Below are positions 51,358 through 63,220 of a DNA stretch of 64,000 nt, piece by piece (position 1 is the stretch's first letter; each line of letters opens with the position of its first letter). The position numbers and the translations under genes were made by a program. Where the stretch lies: contig NC_063015.1 in NCBI RefSeq assembly GCF_020509005.1, positions 2,604,001 through 2,668,000 on the forward strand, read 5' to 3'. The notes under the pieces are model-generated. The model made no database searches. It was not told the DNA's origin and worked only from the letters and a program-made list of their open reading frames with translations. This DNA is from Fulvia fulva (lineage: Eukaryota; Ascomycota; Dothideomycetes; Mycosphaerellales; Mycosphaerellaceae).

Positions 51358-52436
51358 GTCGACGACGAGAATCACCTGTACGTAGTGTCGGCTACGAACC
51401 TCTCGTCTAGCTACGAGAGAGCCAAGTATTCTTACGCTAGAGCGTCGTAGGCGCGACGGGCGCGTAACGTAGGCGAAGCCGCGGCGAATAGAGGACTACT
51501 AGTAAAACGGGTATGAAAACTATCCGACGAGCGTATACTCGTGTCGGGAGCGAGTCCCTCTTCTTTCTACGTATAAGAAGGGCGCGGAACCGTGGCCTAT
51601 ACGCTCGACAGGACACCTCTAGTATAAGTGCAGAATTTTCACCTCCGGAGACCGTAAACCGAGCGGGCTAAGCGACGAATATTAGACGAGCGGACTATAG
51701 AATAACAACTAAGCGGACTATACGACGGCGTCGAGCGGACTACGAAACAATCTAGTGTTTGCTAGCGGGCAATGCGGTGGGTAGGTAGACACGCGACGAA
51801 GCCTATAAGGGCCTATTAAACACCCGGTATAGGAACGAGGGTTTTGCCTAAGGCACTGCCTGTCCCGCTACATAACGTACCTAGTCTAACATAGTAGATT
51901 ACGACGAGGAAAAGACGATAGCCTGAGCAAGGAAAAGACGGCTATTAGGACGGGGAAAAGACGTATAATACAAGTGGATTAGTTCTATAATCGGGGAGGA
52001 TCGAGGGTAGGGTGATAAGGAACTTTATATTAGTTAGTAGGTAGAAACGTAAGGAGTACGCTACCCGGCGTAGTATGTGCCCCGAGCAAACCTACGAGGT
52101 ATAGACGGCCGCTTTCTAGAGATAGGCTATGGTAACGCGAAGGGCGTCAAAACCTAGGGCGTAGTATATACTAGTAGCGACGGCTAACACTATCTATATA
52201 GCCCGAGAGGACGGATACGTATGTCGGTCAATAGAGAGCACTAAAGGGCTTAGGCCTATAGAGGTGGATATTGGCTTAAGGAGCAAACAGGGAGGGAGGG
52301 CGTAGAGGGAAGCTTTTGCTCCGGGCTAACCTCTCGAAACGAGGCTATACGGTAGTACTAGATAAGTAGGAAAGCGCGGTTAAGACTTGTCACCTTGTCT
52401 CGTAGCTAGCTTACTAAATACGATTCCTTCCTTACT
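51358..52436. repeat. Unit X, copy 2 (uninterrupted, 1079 bp)
   Basis: It has the same two ends and the same 1079-bp length as copy 1 (47536-48062 plus 55985-56536). It begins gtcgacgacgag and ends ccttccttact. It contains three ggaaaagacg motifs (about 51908, 51931, 51955) and three gcggacta motifs (about 51689-51740). Translation in both directions gave no recognisable protein; RIP damage would hide an ORF. It is less RIP-altered than copy 1 and is the better reference. It could be a non-coding transcript, the mRNA of an unknown gene, or the WEIRD-like part of a MINE-type element. Confidence 0.85.
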
Positions 52437-53691
52437 AGCTCGACCCGAAGCTAAGCTAGAATGTATAAATTAAGAAAGCCTAGAGTCGAGCGTAAGTTAA
52501 TAAAGCCTCGATAAAGAGGCTTACGGCATCTATATAGGGAGTAACATTCGACAAGGTAAGAGTAATGTATAAGGCGATCGTTAGACCAGCTATGTTGTAC
52601 GGGGTATAGATTTAGGGAACAGGAGGCGTAGGCAAGCCGATCCCGAAACGGATAGAGCAACCCCTAAATAGGACATAGGTAGGGAACCTACGTAGGGTAC
52701 TAGGCGCATACAAGACAACGTTAATAAGCACGGTAGAAATAGAGATAGGAATACTACTAATCGGCTAGTACATCCGGGGAATAAGAATTTAATACGCGGC
52801 AAAGACGACAGGTTACCTAGCACAAACCACGATCTAGGAGGCAAAGAATAAGATAGAAAGCCGCTACCGGAGAGGGGTAGGATATAGGACAAGCTAAAAA
52901 GAGGATGACCTTACTACCTTTACGGCCGTATAGACAAGCACCGAATGGCTAGCACGAAAGTGGAGGAGCGTAGGACTCGCTAGGCCGGCGGGAGCAAGGC
53001 TAAGACCTAAAACCTAGCGGAATAGATAGCGAGCTGCCTATAGGAGCAGGACTAGAAAAGGAAGCCCCCTAAGATAACAGGCCCGATAGCGCTCCGAGCC
53101 TTCTAGAGACACAATTACTAGCTATATAGGGACCTAACAAGGGCCGAAGTAAGCATAGCGATCCAAATCAGGTCCGAACACATTGGATTAAGGGCCTACC
53201 TGTTCAGGAGACGCGCACTAGACATCTATAGCCTAGCCTACTAGTGTGGCTACCTATCGCAAAACCTAGAACATATGCTACTACGATACCCGTAGTGGGC
53301 GAGAGGCAGGGGAAATTGGAGGTACTAAGCGGGAAGGAGAGACTATAAGTCAATTATTAGGGACAAAGGCAACATTCGCCGAATCTCTCGGTAGATACTA
53401 TAGTAGGGATACCTCTAGCAGTTTAGCCTCGCGAGCGAGACGGAGGAGTGGATAGACAAGAGGCGGAAGCGAGGGGGGTTGCAGATAGGGTAGTCATTAG
53501 GGCAGGCCTATGACACTAGCGTACCCCTAACAAGGGAAATTTAGGACGATAACGAGGAGGAAAAGACAGGCGGGAAGGAGGAGGGGTTTTTACTAACACG
53601 GTTTCCCCTCTATATATACAAAAAACAAGATAGCATAGCTATATAGGCCAAAGGGCACTACAACAGCTTAATGAAATATCTATCTATCTAT
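52437..53691 (+). pseudogene. LINE ORF2 3' fragment and 3' UTR (chimera part)
   Basis: It starts at the codons for LDPKLSW just after the RT domain (homologous to 36879 in LINE3) and runs to the LINE tail. It is strongly RIP-altered, with many CAG to TAG and TGG to TAG changes; the zinc motif has lost Cys residues. A 1-bp deletion lies near 52965. The ORF2 stop aligns at about 53492-53494. At the junction with X the bases CT are shared, so the exact switch point is ambiguous by two bases. Confidence 0.92.
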
Positions 53692-53704
53692 CTATTTATA
53701 TAAC

Positions 53705-55744
53705 TTCCCTAACCTCCGGAGAACGTAGGGAAATTTTAGAAAATCGATTAGCTAATTAAGAGAAGCTCCCTAGATCCCTAGGAAATAGACGTTACTAGGT
53801 CATAAGTAACGGTCCCTAAATCATCCCTTGGAAAGAGAAAGGCTGACTATAATTTTAAGGGCTATGACATGAAATAGAAAGCCCTAAAATCTATAGTCCC
53901 TAAGCCCGAACTAACTACTAAAGTGGGAGAAGCAATGGACCTCTTAGAGAACCTTACTACTTTTCACTAAGCTTTCTTTATAGCTATGTAATTAGTGGAC
54001 AGTTCAATACTATAGGATAGCGAATTCCTAGAAGAAGTTAAGGAAATGGCCTTTATAGTAACTATAGAAGCTATTATATATAAGTAAGAGGTCCTAATTC
54101 TAAAATCCTATAAGGATGCTATAAATGATAAGAAATAGGGACATCTTTAGAAGGAAGCAATCCAAAAGGAACTAGATGCTCTATAGAGTAACAACACCTA
54201 GGAAAATTCTATTCTACTAAAAGGAGTAAATCTGGTTACATCAAGATAGGTCTTTAATATTAAGAGAAGCATTAGTGGAGCTATTGAAAAGTTCAAGGCT
54301 AGACTAGTTATAAGGGGCTTCTTACAGAAGTTTAGTGTTGACTTTATAGAGACATTTGCACCTATAGTAAGATAGGACACCCTTAGGGTGTTTATAGCTA
54401 TTATGTATAAGAAGGATCTTCATCTTTACTAAGTAGATGTGAACAATATATTCATAGAAAGCACCCTCTATAAAGACATCTTTATATTACTACTACTAGG
54501 AGTTGAGCTTCTACTAAACATAGTGTTCAAAATCCTTAAAAGCTTATATAGACTTAAGTAAGTAGCTAGAGATTGGAATCAACTCTATGTGTTAAAGCTC
54601 AGAGAGATTGGATTCACACAGTTAGAAGTGGATCTATACCTACTTATCTATAAGAAGAGGGAGATCATAATCCTTATATATATAGATGACATTCCAATTG
54701 CTATACTAAAGTTAACAGATGTTCTCTAGTTCAAAAGAGAACTTAGCAAGATCTAGGTGAACCTGAAAAGATCCTTAGCATAAGAGTTATAAGGGACAGG
54801 GAGAGAGGAATCCTAAAACTTGACTAAGGACACTTTGTTAGGGACAGCCTAGCTAAGATAGGAATGAAGTATAAGAAGGCAGCACCTACACACTCACCTA
54901 TAGACAGCTATAAGGCCCTCAAACCTTCAAGCCATATAGATAAGAGGTGTAACAAGCTAGAGTACTAGAGTATTAATAGTACTTAGATGTAGCTAGCAAT
55001 AATTATAAGGCTAGACGTTACTTTTACCCTAGGAAGGATAAGCTTATTTGTAAGTGACCTATCTACCTACTATATAAAGGCTTTAAAGAAGATCACTAGG
55101 TACCTAAGATTATACCCTAATCTAGGACTTCAGTTCTTAAAGTCTAGAAAAGGACACCTTATTAGATACTATAATTCTGATTATATAATAGACAAAGTAG
55201 ACAGAGTCTCAATCCTTAGGTATGTCTTCTTCCTCTATAGGGCACTAGTTTCTTAGATAAGTAAGAAGCAAAAGTCTGTAGTAACATCTATAATAGAGGC
55301 TAAATATATAGCTATAAATGTATATACGAAGTAGTCCTAGTTCCTAGCTTTACTACTAAGAGAAATAGATTGTCTAGAGTTAGTAGGAGACTGTTCCTAT
55401 TGACTAAGAATCACTAGAAACTAGGAGACTATATCAAATTTGAGACCAGTCTAATTAAGAGGTGACAATCAAGCTGCCCTCACCCTAGTAAAAGATATAT
55501 ATGTTTATAACAAGTCGAAGCACATTGACATTGCCTATAACGCTATTAGGAAACTTTAGTAGAGGAGGCTTATTACTGTTAAGTACACCCCAACCTCTAA
55601 GATAGTTATAGACGGGTTTACAAAACTAAAGACTAGTCTATACTTCTAGAGGTTTATAAGCTAGCTTAACCTATTATAAAAAGGTCTAAGTACTATTAAC
55701 AGGAAGTGAGCAGACTATAACCTCCTATACGAGATAAGTAGGAG
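53705..55744 (+). pseudogene. Copia-B pol, part 2: RT and RNase H
   Basis: Resumes at the restored Copia frame. RT has KFKARLVIRGFLQKFSVDFIETFAP near 54290-54365 and an active site LIYIDDIPIAIL near 54680-54705. There is a 15-bp deletion near 54753 relative to Copia-A. RNase H has TRYLRLYPNLGLQFL and YYNSDYIIDK near 55090-55200, and KSKHIDIAYNAIRKL near 55515-55560. Stops are numerous; it matches Copia-A closely. Confidence 0.87.
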
Positions 55745-55979
55745 TGTTAAGATGTAGCATCTTAAAGGGAGTCAACAATTAGGAAGTGATCTAGTAGCCT
55801 AAGGCATCCACGATAACTTAGCTTGTAGGGAGATACCTTCTCTCCCCTTTAGCTTAGATAGACATCCAATATAATCAACATATTGGTTCCTAATATATTG
55901 CTGTATACTTATACTATTAGTCAGTTAAAGATTAATCTCTTACTCTACTCCGCTACTATCCACCCGTACCTGTTTAATA
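55745..55979 (+). repeat. Copia-B 3' LTR
   Basis: 235 bp, tgttaagatg to tgtttaata (CA to TA by RIP), followed by the target duplication cctag. It differs from the 5' LTR by scattered transitions in both directions, consistent with RIP acting on each LTR. Confidence 0.95.
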
Positions 55980-55984
55980 CCTAG

Positions 55985-56536
55985 TCTAATATAGTAGATT
56001 ACGACGAGGAAAAGACAATAGCCTAAGTAAGGAAAAGACGGCTATTAGGACGGGAAAAAGACGTATAATACAAGTAGATTAGTCCTATAATCGGGGAGGA
56101 TCGAGGGTAGGGTAATAAGGAACTTTATATTAGTTAGTAGGTAGAAACGTAAGGAGTACGCTACCCGGCGTAGTATATACCCCGAGCAAACCTACGAGGT
56201 ATAGACGGCCGCTTTCTAGAGATAGGCTACGGTAACGCGAAGTTCGTTAAAACCTAGGGCGTAGTATATACTAGTAGCGACGGCTAATACTATCTATATA
56301 GCCCGAGAGGACGGATACGTATATCGGTCAATAGAGAGTACTAAAGGGCTTAGGCCTATAGAGGTAGATATTAGCTTAAGGAGCAAATAGGGAGGGAGGG
56401 CGTAGAGGGAAGCTTTTACTCCGGGCTAACCTCTCGAAACGAGGCTATACGGTAGTACTAGATAAGTAGGAAAGCGCGGTTAAGACTTGTTACCTTATCT
56501 CGTAGCTAGCTTACTAAATACAATTCCTTCCTTACT
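55985..56536. repeat. Unit X, copy 1, right part
   Basis: The remaining 552 bases of X copy 1 after Copia-B. It ends ccttccttact at the same base as copy 2, then joins a different LINE family at 56537. The ggaaaagacg motifs are again present near 56005-56070. Confidence 0.82.
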
Positions 56537-57548
56537 TAGACCTAGAGGAACACTATATTATAGTAATATAGGAACCGTAGATTAACCTATACTCTAGGAT
56601 TCTATTAACTATACGAGACCCGAGATACTACGTAGTAATAAACAGAACCGAGGGAGTCCTACGAATATATATCTATATTAGTAATAAGGTACTAGTAGAG
56701 GACTAGTAGGCCTAGCCGAGAACCGATAGGGATATCACTATAGTATAGCTCAAAATAACTTAAGGCTAGGTCCTAATCTATAGCGTATATAACCTACCTC
56801 TAGAGTCTAGAAGTAGTATATAACTATATACGCTAGGAAGGCTCCCGGAAGTAATAGACTAACAAAACTACAACATCGTAATAGGAGATTTCAACCTCTA
56901 CTACCTAAAGTAGGGATCGGACTTCACCCTAGTATACTACTTCTTAGTAGGGAGGCTTATTAGTCAGATAGAAACAGCCTAAATGGACTTAATCACGCTA
57001 AAGGGAATAGAAACTTAGGCTAGAAACAATAGTTCTAGTACGCTAGACCTATACTTTATATCCTACGTCTTAATACGACGGGTAGAAAGCTATATAGTCA
57101 ATAACTAACTAGAGTCCTTATTAGACTACTATCTAATCCAAACCGATATCTAACTTATAGTTAAGGAGGAGAGGGAACCTAAGAGGAAGCTCTGCTAGAA
57201 GTAGGCCGAGTAGACACTAGTATAGTAGCGGCTAGAAGGCGAACTAGTACAGGTAAACATTGACGATATATATATAACGGAGGGGATCGACTAAGCAGTA
57301 GAGTAGCTAATAGAAGCTATATAAAGGGTAGCCTAGGCCTATATACCTAAGAAGAGATAGTCGCTATACTAGAAGCTATACTAGATACTAGAGTGTATAG
57401 CTAAAGTCAAGGAGGCAAGGAGAGTAAGAAGGAGATAGGAGTAACGACGTACCTAAGCAAACTAGGAAGCCTATAACAACGCGTATAAAGTAAAGAAGGC
57501 GTAGATCAGAAGAGACAAGACGTAGGAGTAGAGGTTAACTATAGGGAT
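56537..57548 (+). pseudogene. LINE4 fragment: ORF2 endonuclease and linker, fused to X
   Basis: Across stops it reads LDLEEHYIIVI.EP.INLYSRI, RIYIYISNK, SVYNLPLESRSSI, VIGDFNLYYLK.GSDF, SSTLDLYFIS and LLDYYLIQTDI (SDH box damaged), then SLY.KLY.ILECIAKVKEARRVRRR and KKA.IRRDKT.E.RLTIGII. These are the ORF2 endonuclease and linker of a third LINE family, related to LINE2/LINE3. It begins about 30 residues into ORF2, directly after X, and is cut at 57548 by the Copia-D LTR. RT and tail are missing. Confidence 0.85.
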
Positions 57549-57782
57549 TATTAAATAGGTACGAGTTACGTAGTAGTAGAAGACGGCGGATTATACGAAA
57601 GACGAAGAAGGACCTAATAGGATAGCGTGTATCTATATATAGTATCGCCGGTATTAGTATAGGTAGATGCTAGGTGTCCGGATGTTTACTAGCCTATAGG
57701 CTAGTAAACCCTAGTTACGTAATCTAGTTACATAACACACCTACACCTATATACTTGTCCTACGGCCTATATGTTCTTAACA
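57549..57782 (-). repeat. Copia-D 3' LTR
   Basis: On the plus strand it runs tattaaatagg to ttcttaaca. It contains the palindrome tactagcctataggctagta (57687-57706) and degraded cacgtgat and cacatgac sites that are intact in the other LTR. Confidence 0.93.
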
Positions 57783-60700
57783 CTCCTACTTAGGCCACAT
57801 AGTCTCCTACAATCCCTTTACGTAAGCTAGAGCTACCTTACAAAGTTTTGGAACTACTAGCTATTAAGGGGCTTTATTAACCTATTAGTAGCTATGTCCT
57901 TTATATAGTAGTAGTCTACTACAATCTTCTTCTACTACTAGAGATGTCTAATATAGTTATATATAACATCAATATGCTTTGACCTTTTATGTATATAGGC
58001 ATCTTTAACAAGTATTAAAGCGGCTTAGTTGTTACCTATAAGCTTGACTAGCCTTAGCTCGTTAATAGTGCCCTTGCTTGCCCTTACACTCGGCTAGAAA
58101 GAGCTCTTTCCTACCAGTTCTAGGCACCCCATTTCCCTAAGGACAGTAGCAAGAAATTGTGACTACTTTACGGCTACGTTTATAGCTATGAACTTAGCTT
58201 CTATTATTAATATTGTAATAGACTTCTACTTCCTACTTATCTAGGACATAGGTGATCTACAAAGCAACTATATATATCCTAGAATTGAGACTCTATCCAC
58301 TTTGTCTATAGCGTAGTTAGAGTCCGAGTATCCCTAGAGATTGCCCCCTCCCTTTCTATATATAAGACCTAGGTCTAGGTACGACCGTAGGTATCGGGAG
58401 AGCTTCTTTAAAGCCTTTATATACTACTGCGAGGGATTAGTAATATATAAGCTAATTCTTCTAAGGGGGAATGCTAAGTCTAGCCTTGTTATTGTCATTA
58501 GCTATATCTAGGTACTATTATGGCTCTAGTAATCCTATTTGTTACACCTCTTATCTATAGGTGCCGTAGGTACTAAATACTCGTAGCTCTCTATAGGTAA
58601 GTAGGTTGGCGTAGCCTTCTCTCTAGCTATGTTCATCTTGGCTAAGTTAGCGTAGATGTAGTGTTCTTATTCAAGCTTTAAAGTGCCTTAGGACCTGTCT
58701 CTTATAATCCTTATTCTAAGGATCTTCGTAGGTTTACTAAGATCTTTAATCTTAAACACTTTTCTAAGCTCAGCCTTAAACTACTAAATATCTAATAGCT
58801 TCGGAGCTACAATAGGTATGTTATCTATATAGGTAAGGACTATAAGGTCTCTATCCGTATAGATAAGTAGGCATAGATCTACCTAGGACTAGGTAAATCT
58901 AATCTTCTCTAGCTTCGTAATATAGAGCTTGTTCTAGTCTCTAGCTGCTTACTTAAGCCTATAAAGGCTTCGTAGGACCTTAAACACTATGTTTAGAGGT
59001 GCTTCAACTCCTAGGGGTAGGATTATATAGATGTCTTTAAGGAGACTACTTTAGGTAAAAGTATTATTCACATCTACTAGGTGTATCTCGAGATCTCTCT
59101 TATATACTACTGCTATAAATACTCGGAGAGTATTATGTCTAATAGTAGGTATAAAGGTCTCTTCGAAGTCAACCCTATATTTCTATAAAAACCCTCTTAT
59201 TACTAGTCTTGCCTTAAACTTCTTAATAGCTCTACTAATCATTCTTTTTATATTAAAGACCTACCTAGAAGTAATGAGATTTGTATCCTTTAGCGGTACA
59301 ACTGCTTCCTAGGTATTATTACTTACTAAGGCAATAAGTTCGTTCTCGATTACCTCTCTCTATATATGTCCCTATTCGGGGTCTCCTACGGCTACCTTAT
59401 AGGACTTTAGGATTGGCACTTCCTGCTAATAGGCTATAGCCTGCCTAATAGTAGCAAATGTATATTCTTCTACGTCGTTTAGAATCTCCTCTACCTAGCT
59501 TATTATAGGGTCTAGATGGAACATCTAGGCGATAAGAGCCTTATAGTGTTTAGCCTTATACTCTTTAGAGTTATTATCTCCGTCCCCCCTTAACCTCTTG
59601 TTGCCTATAACCTAAGGTAGCGCTAGGTGTTCGGATAGGTCGAACTGAACGACATCTTCTTTTTCTTTTATTAGAGTACCCTATTCTCTAAACTTCTAGT
59701 ATTCCCTAATGTCCTTTAGAGGAGGGGGAAGTTATATAGATAGCGGTTACTATAGTGTTAATGACTCGGGTAGGTTCTGTATAGATCTACCGTTATCGGC
59801 CTTCGATAGTGTTAAAACCGCCTTAATATTTTCTCCTAGCCTTCGTAACGGTGTCTCTAATAATCCCCTATCGGAAAATTTCGCCCTAAAGGGCTTCCTC
59901 CTAATAGGATTACGCTATAGCGCTCGACTCGGCTAGTTAGTAAAGGTGATACTAAGATCTATATCTCCCCCCTTCTTATTCTTAAACTAGTCGACGTAAC
60001 TATACGCTTTTATAGCTTTTATGTCGGGATCCTAGAACAGCTATTGGTTTGTAGTATTTTCTAAGTAGCCTATAAACACGGCTTCTTTTCCTCGGTTTAT
60101 TAACTTGTCTCTCCTCAAGCCTTGAGGTTATGCTCTTAGGTCTATATAGACTATAGCTTTATATCCCTAGACGCGGAAATAGTCGACTGACGGTACTTAG
60201 CTAGTAAAGGCTTCTTCTAGTAAAAGAGCAATACTATTAATAATCGGACTATTAGGCAGTCTGTTTCTAATCACAGTCTATACTTATAAAGCTTCTAGCC
60301 AGAACTCAACTAGTATACTAGAGTCTTTAAGCATAGCCCGGAATATATTCTTAGAGGCTTGAATTGACCTTTCTATAGGTCTATTCTAAAGAGAGTTGTA
60401 GGCATTAGTTGTGTCTATCTAAGTACTAAACTCCTTCTCCTACTCTTTTAGTAAGGCGAGAATTTCCTTTATACTATTACTACGGATCGTAGATAGAAAG
60501 CACCTTAACTGCCGTTCTGCCTAGACCTTCTAATCCCGTAGGGCTATAGGAGCGTCGCTCCTAGCCTTTAAAGGGATTACCCACTTCTTCCTAGAGAAGT
60601 TGTCTACAATCTTAAGCTAATATTTATATCCTAGCCTAGAGACTGCGCCCTAAAAAGGCCTATAGATATCAATAGAGATAAGGGCTAGCCTCTCCCCTTT

Positions 60701-61320
60701 CCTCTCTATAGTAGGTCCTTTGAACTTCCTTATGTTTATAAGGGAGTAGACCTTGCAATTCTAGTATTTAGAAGGAATAGGAATGGGATCTTTCTTATTA
60801 GTGACTCTATATAGGTTTCTTAGTAGTCCCTTACTAAGGTGTATATATCTTCTATACTATAGCTCCTACTAATCTTCGGACTTAGTATTAGCTATAGCGG
60901 TACCGTCACGTTCTTAAGAGAGTATACTAGTATACTATAGCTTAAGAATTTCCGAGATCGAGTAGATAAACGGTACTCCTCCTCGAAGTTTGGTCTAGAT
61001 AACGGGTTTACTAGACAAGGATTTTATGGTGAAACTAGGTAGTTAGATAGCAAACTATTAGCTAAACTAATTCCACGAAATAAGACTAACTCTAAGACTA
61101 GGAACAAATAGGACATTTTCTAAGACAATTTACTTTCTAGAAGGACTACCTATTACTACACTTCCTATATATATAGCTTGTAGATAGCTACCCCTAACCT
61201 TGATCTACTTCCTCTTTTAAAGAGGCTTTAGTGTCCTAAATAGTGAATCTTGGTCAGTTATATATAATGATGTATAAGAGTTAAGCAACTACTCGGACGA
61301 GGGGTACTTACCTTTAGCTT
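57783..61320 (-). pseudogene. Copia-D pol: protease end, integrase, RT, RNase H
   Basis: Minus strand across stops. GAG-pre-integrase has HLSKGLLRNLYRVTNKKDPIPIPSKYQNCKVYSL (about 60840-60740). The integrase core has LALISIDIYRPFQGAVSRLGYKYQLKIVDNFSRKKWVIPLKARSDAPIAL (about 60700-60540; first Asp kept), NSLQNRPIERSIQASKN (about 60400-60340) and KAIVYIDLRAQPQG near 60140. RT has GLRRDKLINRGKEAVFIGY upstream, then IVLTYIDNIPIVAP near 58850-58810, where VDD has become DN. RNase H spans about 58560-57880. The 75-codon plus-strand ORF at 59709-59936 is antisense to the linker and not a gene. Confidence 0.86.
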
Positions 61321-62348
61321 CTATAGTAGAATGGGCAACCTCATCAATATTATTATCTTCTAATAGTATCTTAGAGTCTAATACGTCTTACTAGGTCGTA
61401 TAGGCCCTTATAGGCTTACTAGAGGAGGCCTTTGGCTTGCGGCTCTCCTTTATCTACTTTATAAGGTCCGTTATTACCTTAAGGACATCACGAAGGTTTA
61501 GTAATAATGACCTCCTACGAGGTAGTAACGGTTGTCTCTTAGTAGGGTAGGTAACCCTAGCTAGTTTGTCCTTATTCCTAATAGCCTACTAAGCTATAGA
61601 AAGGTGTAGGCACTTGCTTATAAAATGGTCACTACCGTAGAGATAGTACGTAAGCTTGCCCTAGAAACCCTTCTTAGCGAATATAGCTATCCCTTAATAA
61701 ATCATTAATTCTTACTTCTCCCTAAGAATCGTAAGAATGTCTTATAGTAAGAGATTCACCTAGGTATCAATTACATCGCGAATTGAGCTAAATAAGTCTA
61801 GTAGAGCTACTAAGAGTTGGATCTTTCTGTCCTTAGTCTTAATATCTTAGAACTAAGGCGAGATTAAAACAGCCCTCCTTATAATTGAGCTAAGCTCCTG
61901 CTAGGCGTTATCTATTCACTAGTCCTCTATTATCACGAAATTAGTATATTGCTAAAGCAAACTTCTTCTAGTAGCGAGAAGTCTTCTCTTATATTTAGCT
62001 TTAGCCTATTCCTATAACTCCTTCGTATACCGGATCTCGTATATTATCTCTTAGTTATCTGTCGACCGACAGATATATATCTTATATAGGGCCGTTACAT
62101 TATACCGTCTATACGATGCCTTCCTTATCGCTTGATCTAAAGGAAGGGATAACTCCGATAATATAGAGGGTGTCGCTATAGATAGGGTTATAGCGGAAAT
62201 GTCCGTAATAATGTCTTCGAGGACCTAGTTAACCTACTTTAATACTAGGTGTATTCTTATTAGCTTGAACTATGTTTCGTAGTTCTCTCTTATTAGAAGA
62301 GGTACTACTTGTTACGGTTCGAGATTCTAAGGAATTATAGCTACTCAT
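61321..62348 (-). pseudogene. Copia-D gag
   Basis: Probable start ATG at 62346-62348 on the minus strand: MSSYNSLESRTVTSSTSSNKRELRNIVQANKNTPSIKVG, then a stop from Gln/Trp damage. Helix-rich gag sequence follows (VIIEDQ…NNA..ELSSIIRRAVLI near 61930-61860). The Ser/Thr-rich N-terminus is common in fungal Copia gag. Limits towards protease are approximate. Confidence 0.65.
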
Positions 62349-63220
62349 TTTACGGGAGAATCCGAAACTAATTAGCTTAGAGACCTTAGTAACTAAGCGC
62401 TCAGTCTAATCAGTATGCTTAGTGATCAGTCTGATTAGTATACTTAGTGATTAGTCTAGTTAGTATGCTTAGTGATCAGTCTGATTAGTTAATTAGTTAC
62501 GCTAAGACATAGTACTATATAGACGACGCTTCTTTACGAGTAGATAGGAGCCTCGTGCTCAACTTATTTTAAGTATATACTATATACTATTTAGGACCAC
62601 TACCTTCTTAACGAGTCAGAGACATTACTACAAAGATCTAAGCCCGGTTAGGATAACGTATAGCGGTTCCTAATACTGCTCTCTTTCTTATAAACCTAGT
62701 CTCGTTCTCTATTTTTATAAGTTAAGGGATAGATTAGCTACCCTTAGGTAAAAGGATATATTCGGTCGTACGCGATTAGATCGATAGGAGGTGAACCGAA
62801 CGCGAGGTTAATAGTAGAGAGAATGGCTATCTACTAGAAAGCGAGGAAAGTCGGTCGTAAGAATAGTATTTCTAAGACACTGTCTCGTGTTAGTACTAAG
62901 ACACTATAGCGTAACTCTCTTAGTAGAGGGGGTTTCTAAGACACTACGGCTCTCTTAGAATAAACAGTTAGTCGATACGAACGCGATGTCTAGAGAGCGA
63001 CTCTTCTTAGTAAGCTCGCCTACTTGTCTAAGATATTAGTATAGGCTCCCTAACTCGGAGTCTAATAGTGCCTTACTAGGCTCTTTTACGTCTTATATAC
63101 ACCTATAGCACGGCTATAGCTTCTTATACAAGGCGGGTACGGCCTCTAGTCTGCCTTCCTTTTGTTCTAAAGAGGAATAACTCTAATACGACTTTGTCGA
63201 GGGTGAAATACCGAGTTACT
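62349..63220 (-). other. Copia-D leader (5' UTR), about 870 bp, repeat-bearing
   Basis: The stretch between primer-binding site and gag start has no coding signal I could recognise. It carries four tandem 25-bp repeats next to the gag start (62401-62500) and three dispersed ctaagacact motifs (about 62872, 62899, 62936). Copia leaders are usually much shorter (Copia-E about 200 bp). It may hold packaging or regulatory signals, or an insertion I cannot resolve. Confidence 0.6.
62401..62500. repeat. Four tandem 25-bp repeats in the Copia-D leader
   Basis: Units 62401-62425, 62426-62450, 62451-62475 and 62476-62500, consensus near tcagtctgattagtatgctt plus agtga. Units 1-3 differ by transitions; unit 4 diverges at its right end. 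Each unit holds partly inverted cttagtga/tcag…ctgatta elements that could form weak hairpins. Confidence 0.9.

Larger units (their letters stand above)
51357..53691 (+). mobile_element. Chimeric retrotransposon: unit X fused to a LINE 3' end
   Basis: One inserted block: X (51358-52436) joined without a gap to the last about 1.25 kb of a LINE1/LINE3-family element. It ends in the normal (CTAT)n tail and is flanked by a 13-bp target duplication ctatttatataac (51344-51356, 53692-53704). The empty site is visible in Copia-A (41703-41716) and Copia-C (about 1615-1628). The duplication encloses both parts, so both were copied into the site in one target-primed event. The best known parallel is MINE (WEIRD-MGL fusion) of Magnaporthe, explained by template switching of the LINE RT. 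Confidence 0.92.
48063..55979 (+). mobile_element. Copia-B, complete Ty1/Copia retrotransposon with nested X-LINE chimera
   Basis: Two 235-bp LTRs (48063-48297, 55745-55979), perfect target duplication cctag (48058-48062, 55980-55984), half-tRNA primer-binding site, gag, protease, integrase, RT and RNase H. It is inserted in unit X: the uninterrupted site occurs in X copy 2 at about 51890. It is interrupted at 51356 by a chimeric LINE (51357-53691). Without it the element is about 5.6 kb, normal for fungal Copia elements. Many RIP stops. Confidence 0.96.

Noticed and set aside
59709..59936. 75-codon plus-strand ORF
   Set aside because: Antisense to the integrase-RT linker of Copia-D; low-complexity Ser/Leu composition and no start context.
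62401..62500. CRISPR-like array
   Set aside because: The 25-bp units are directly adjacent without spacers, lie in a retrotransposon leader, and the genome is eukaryotic.
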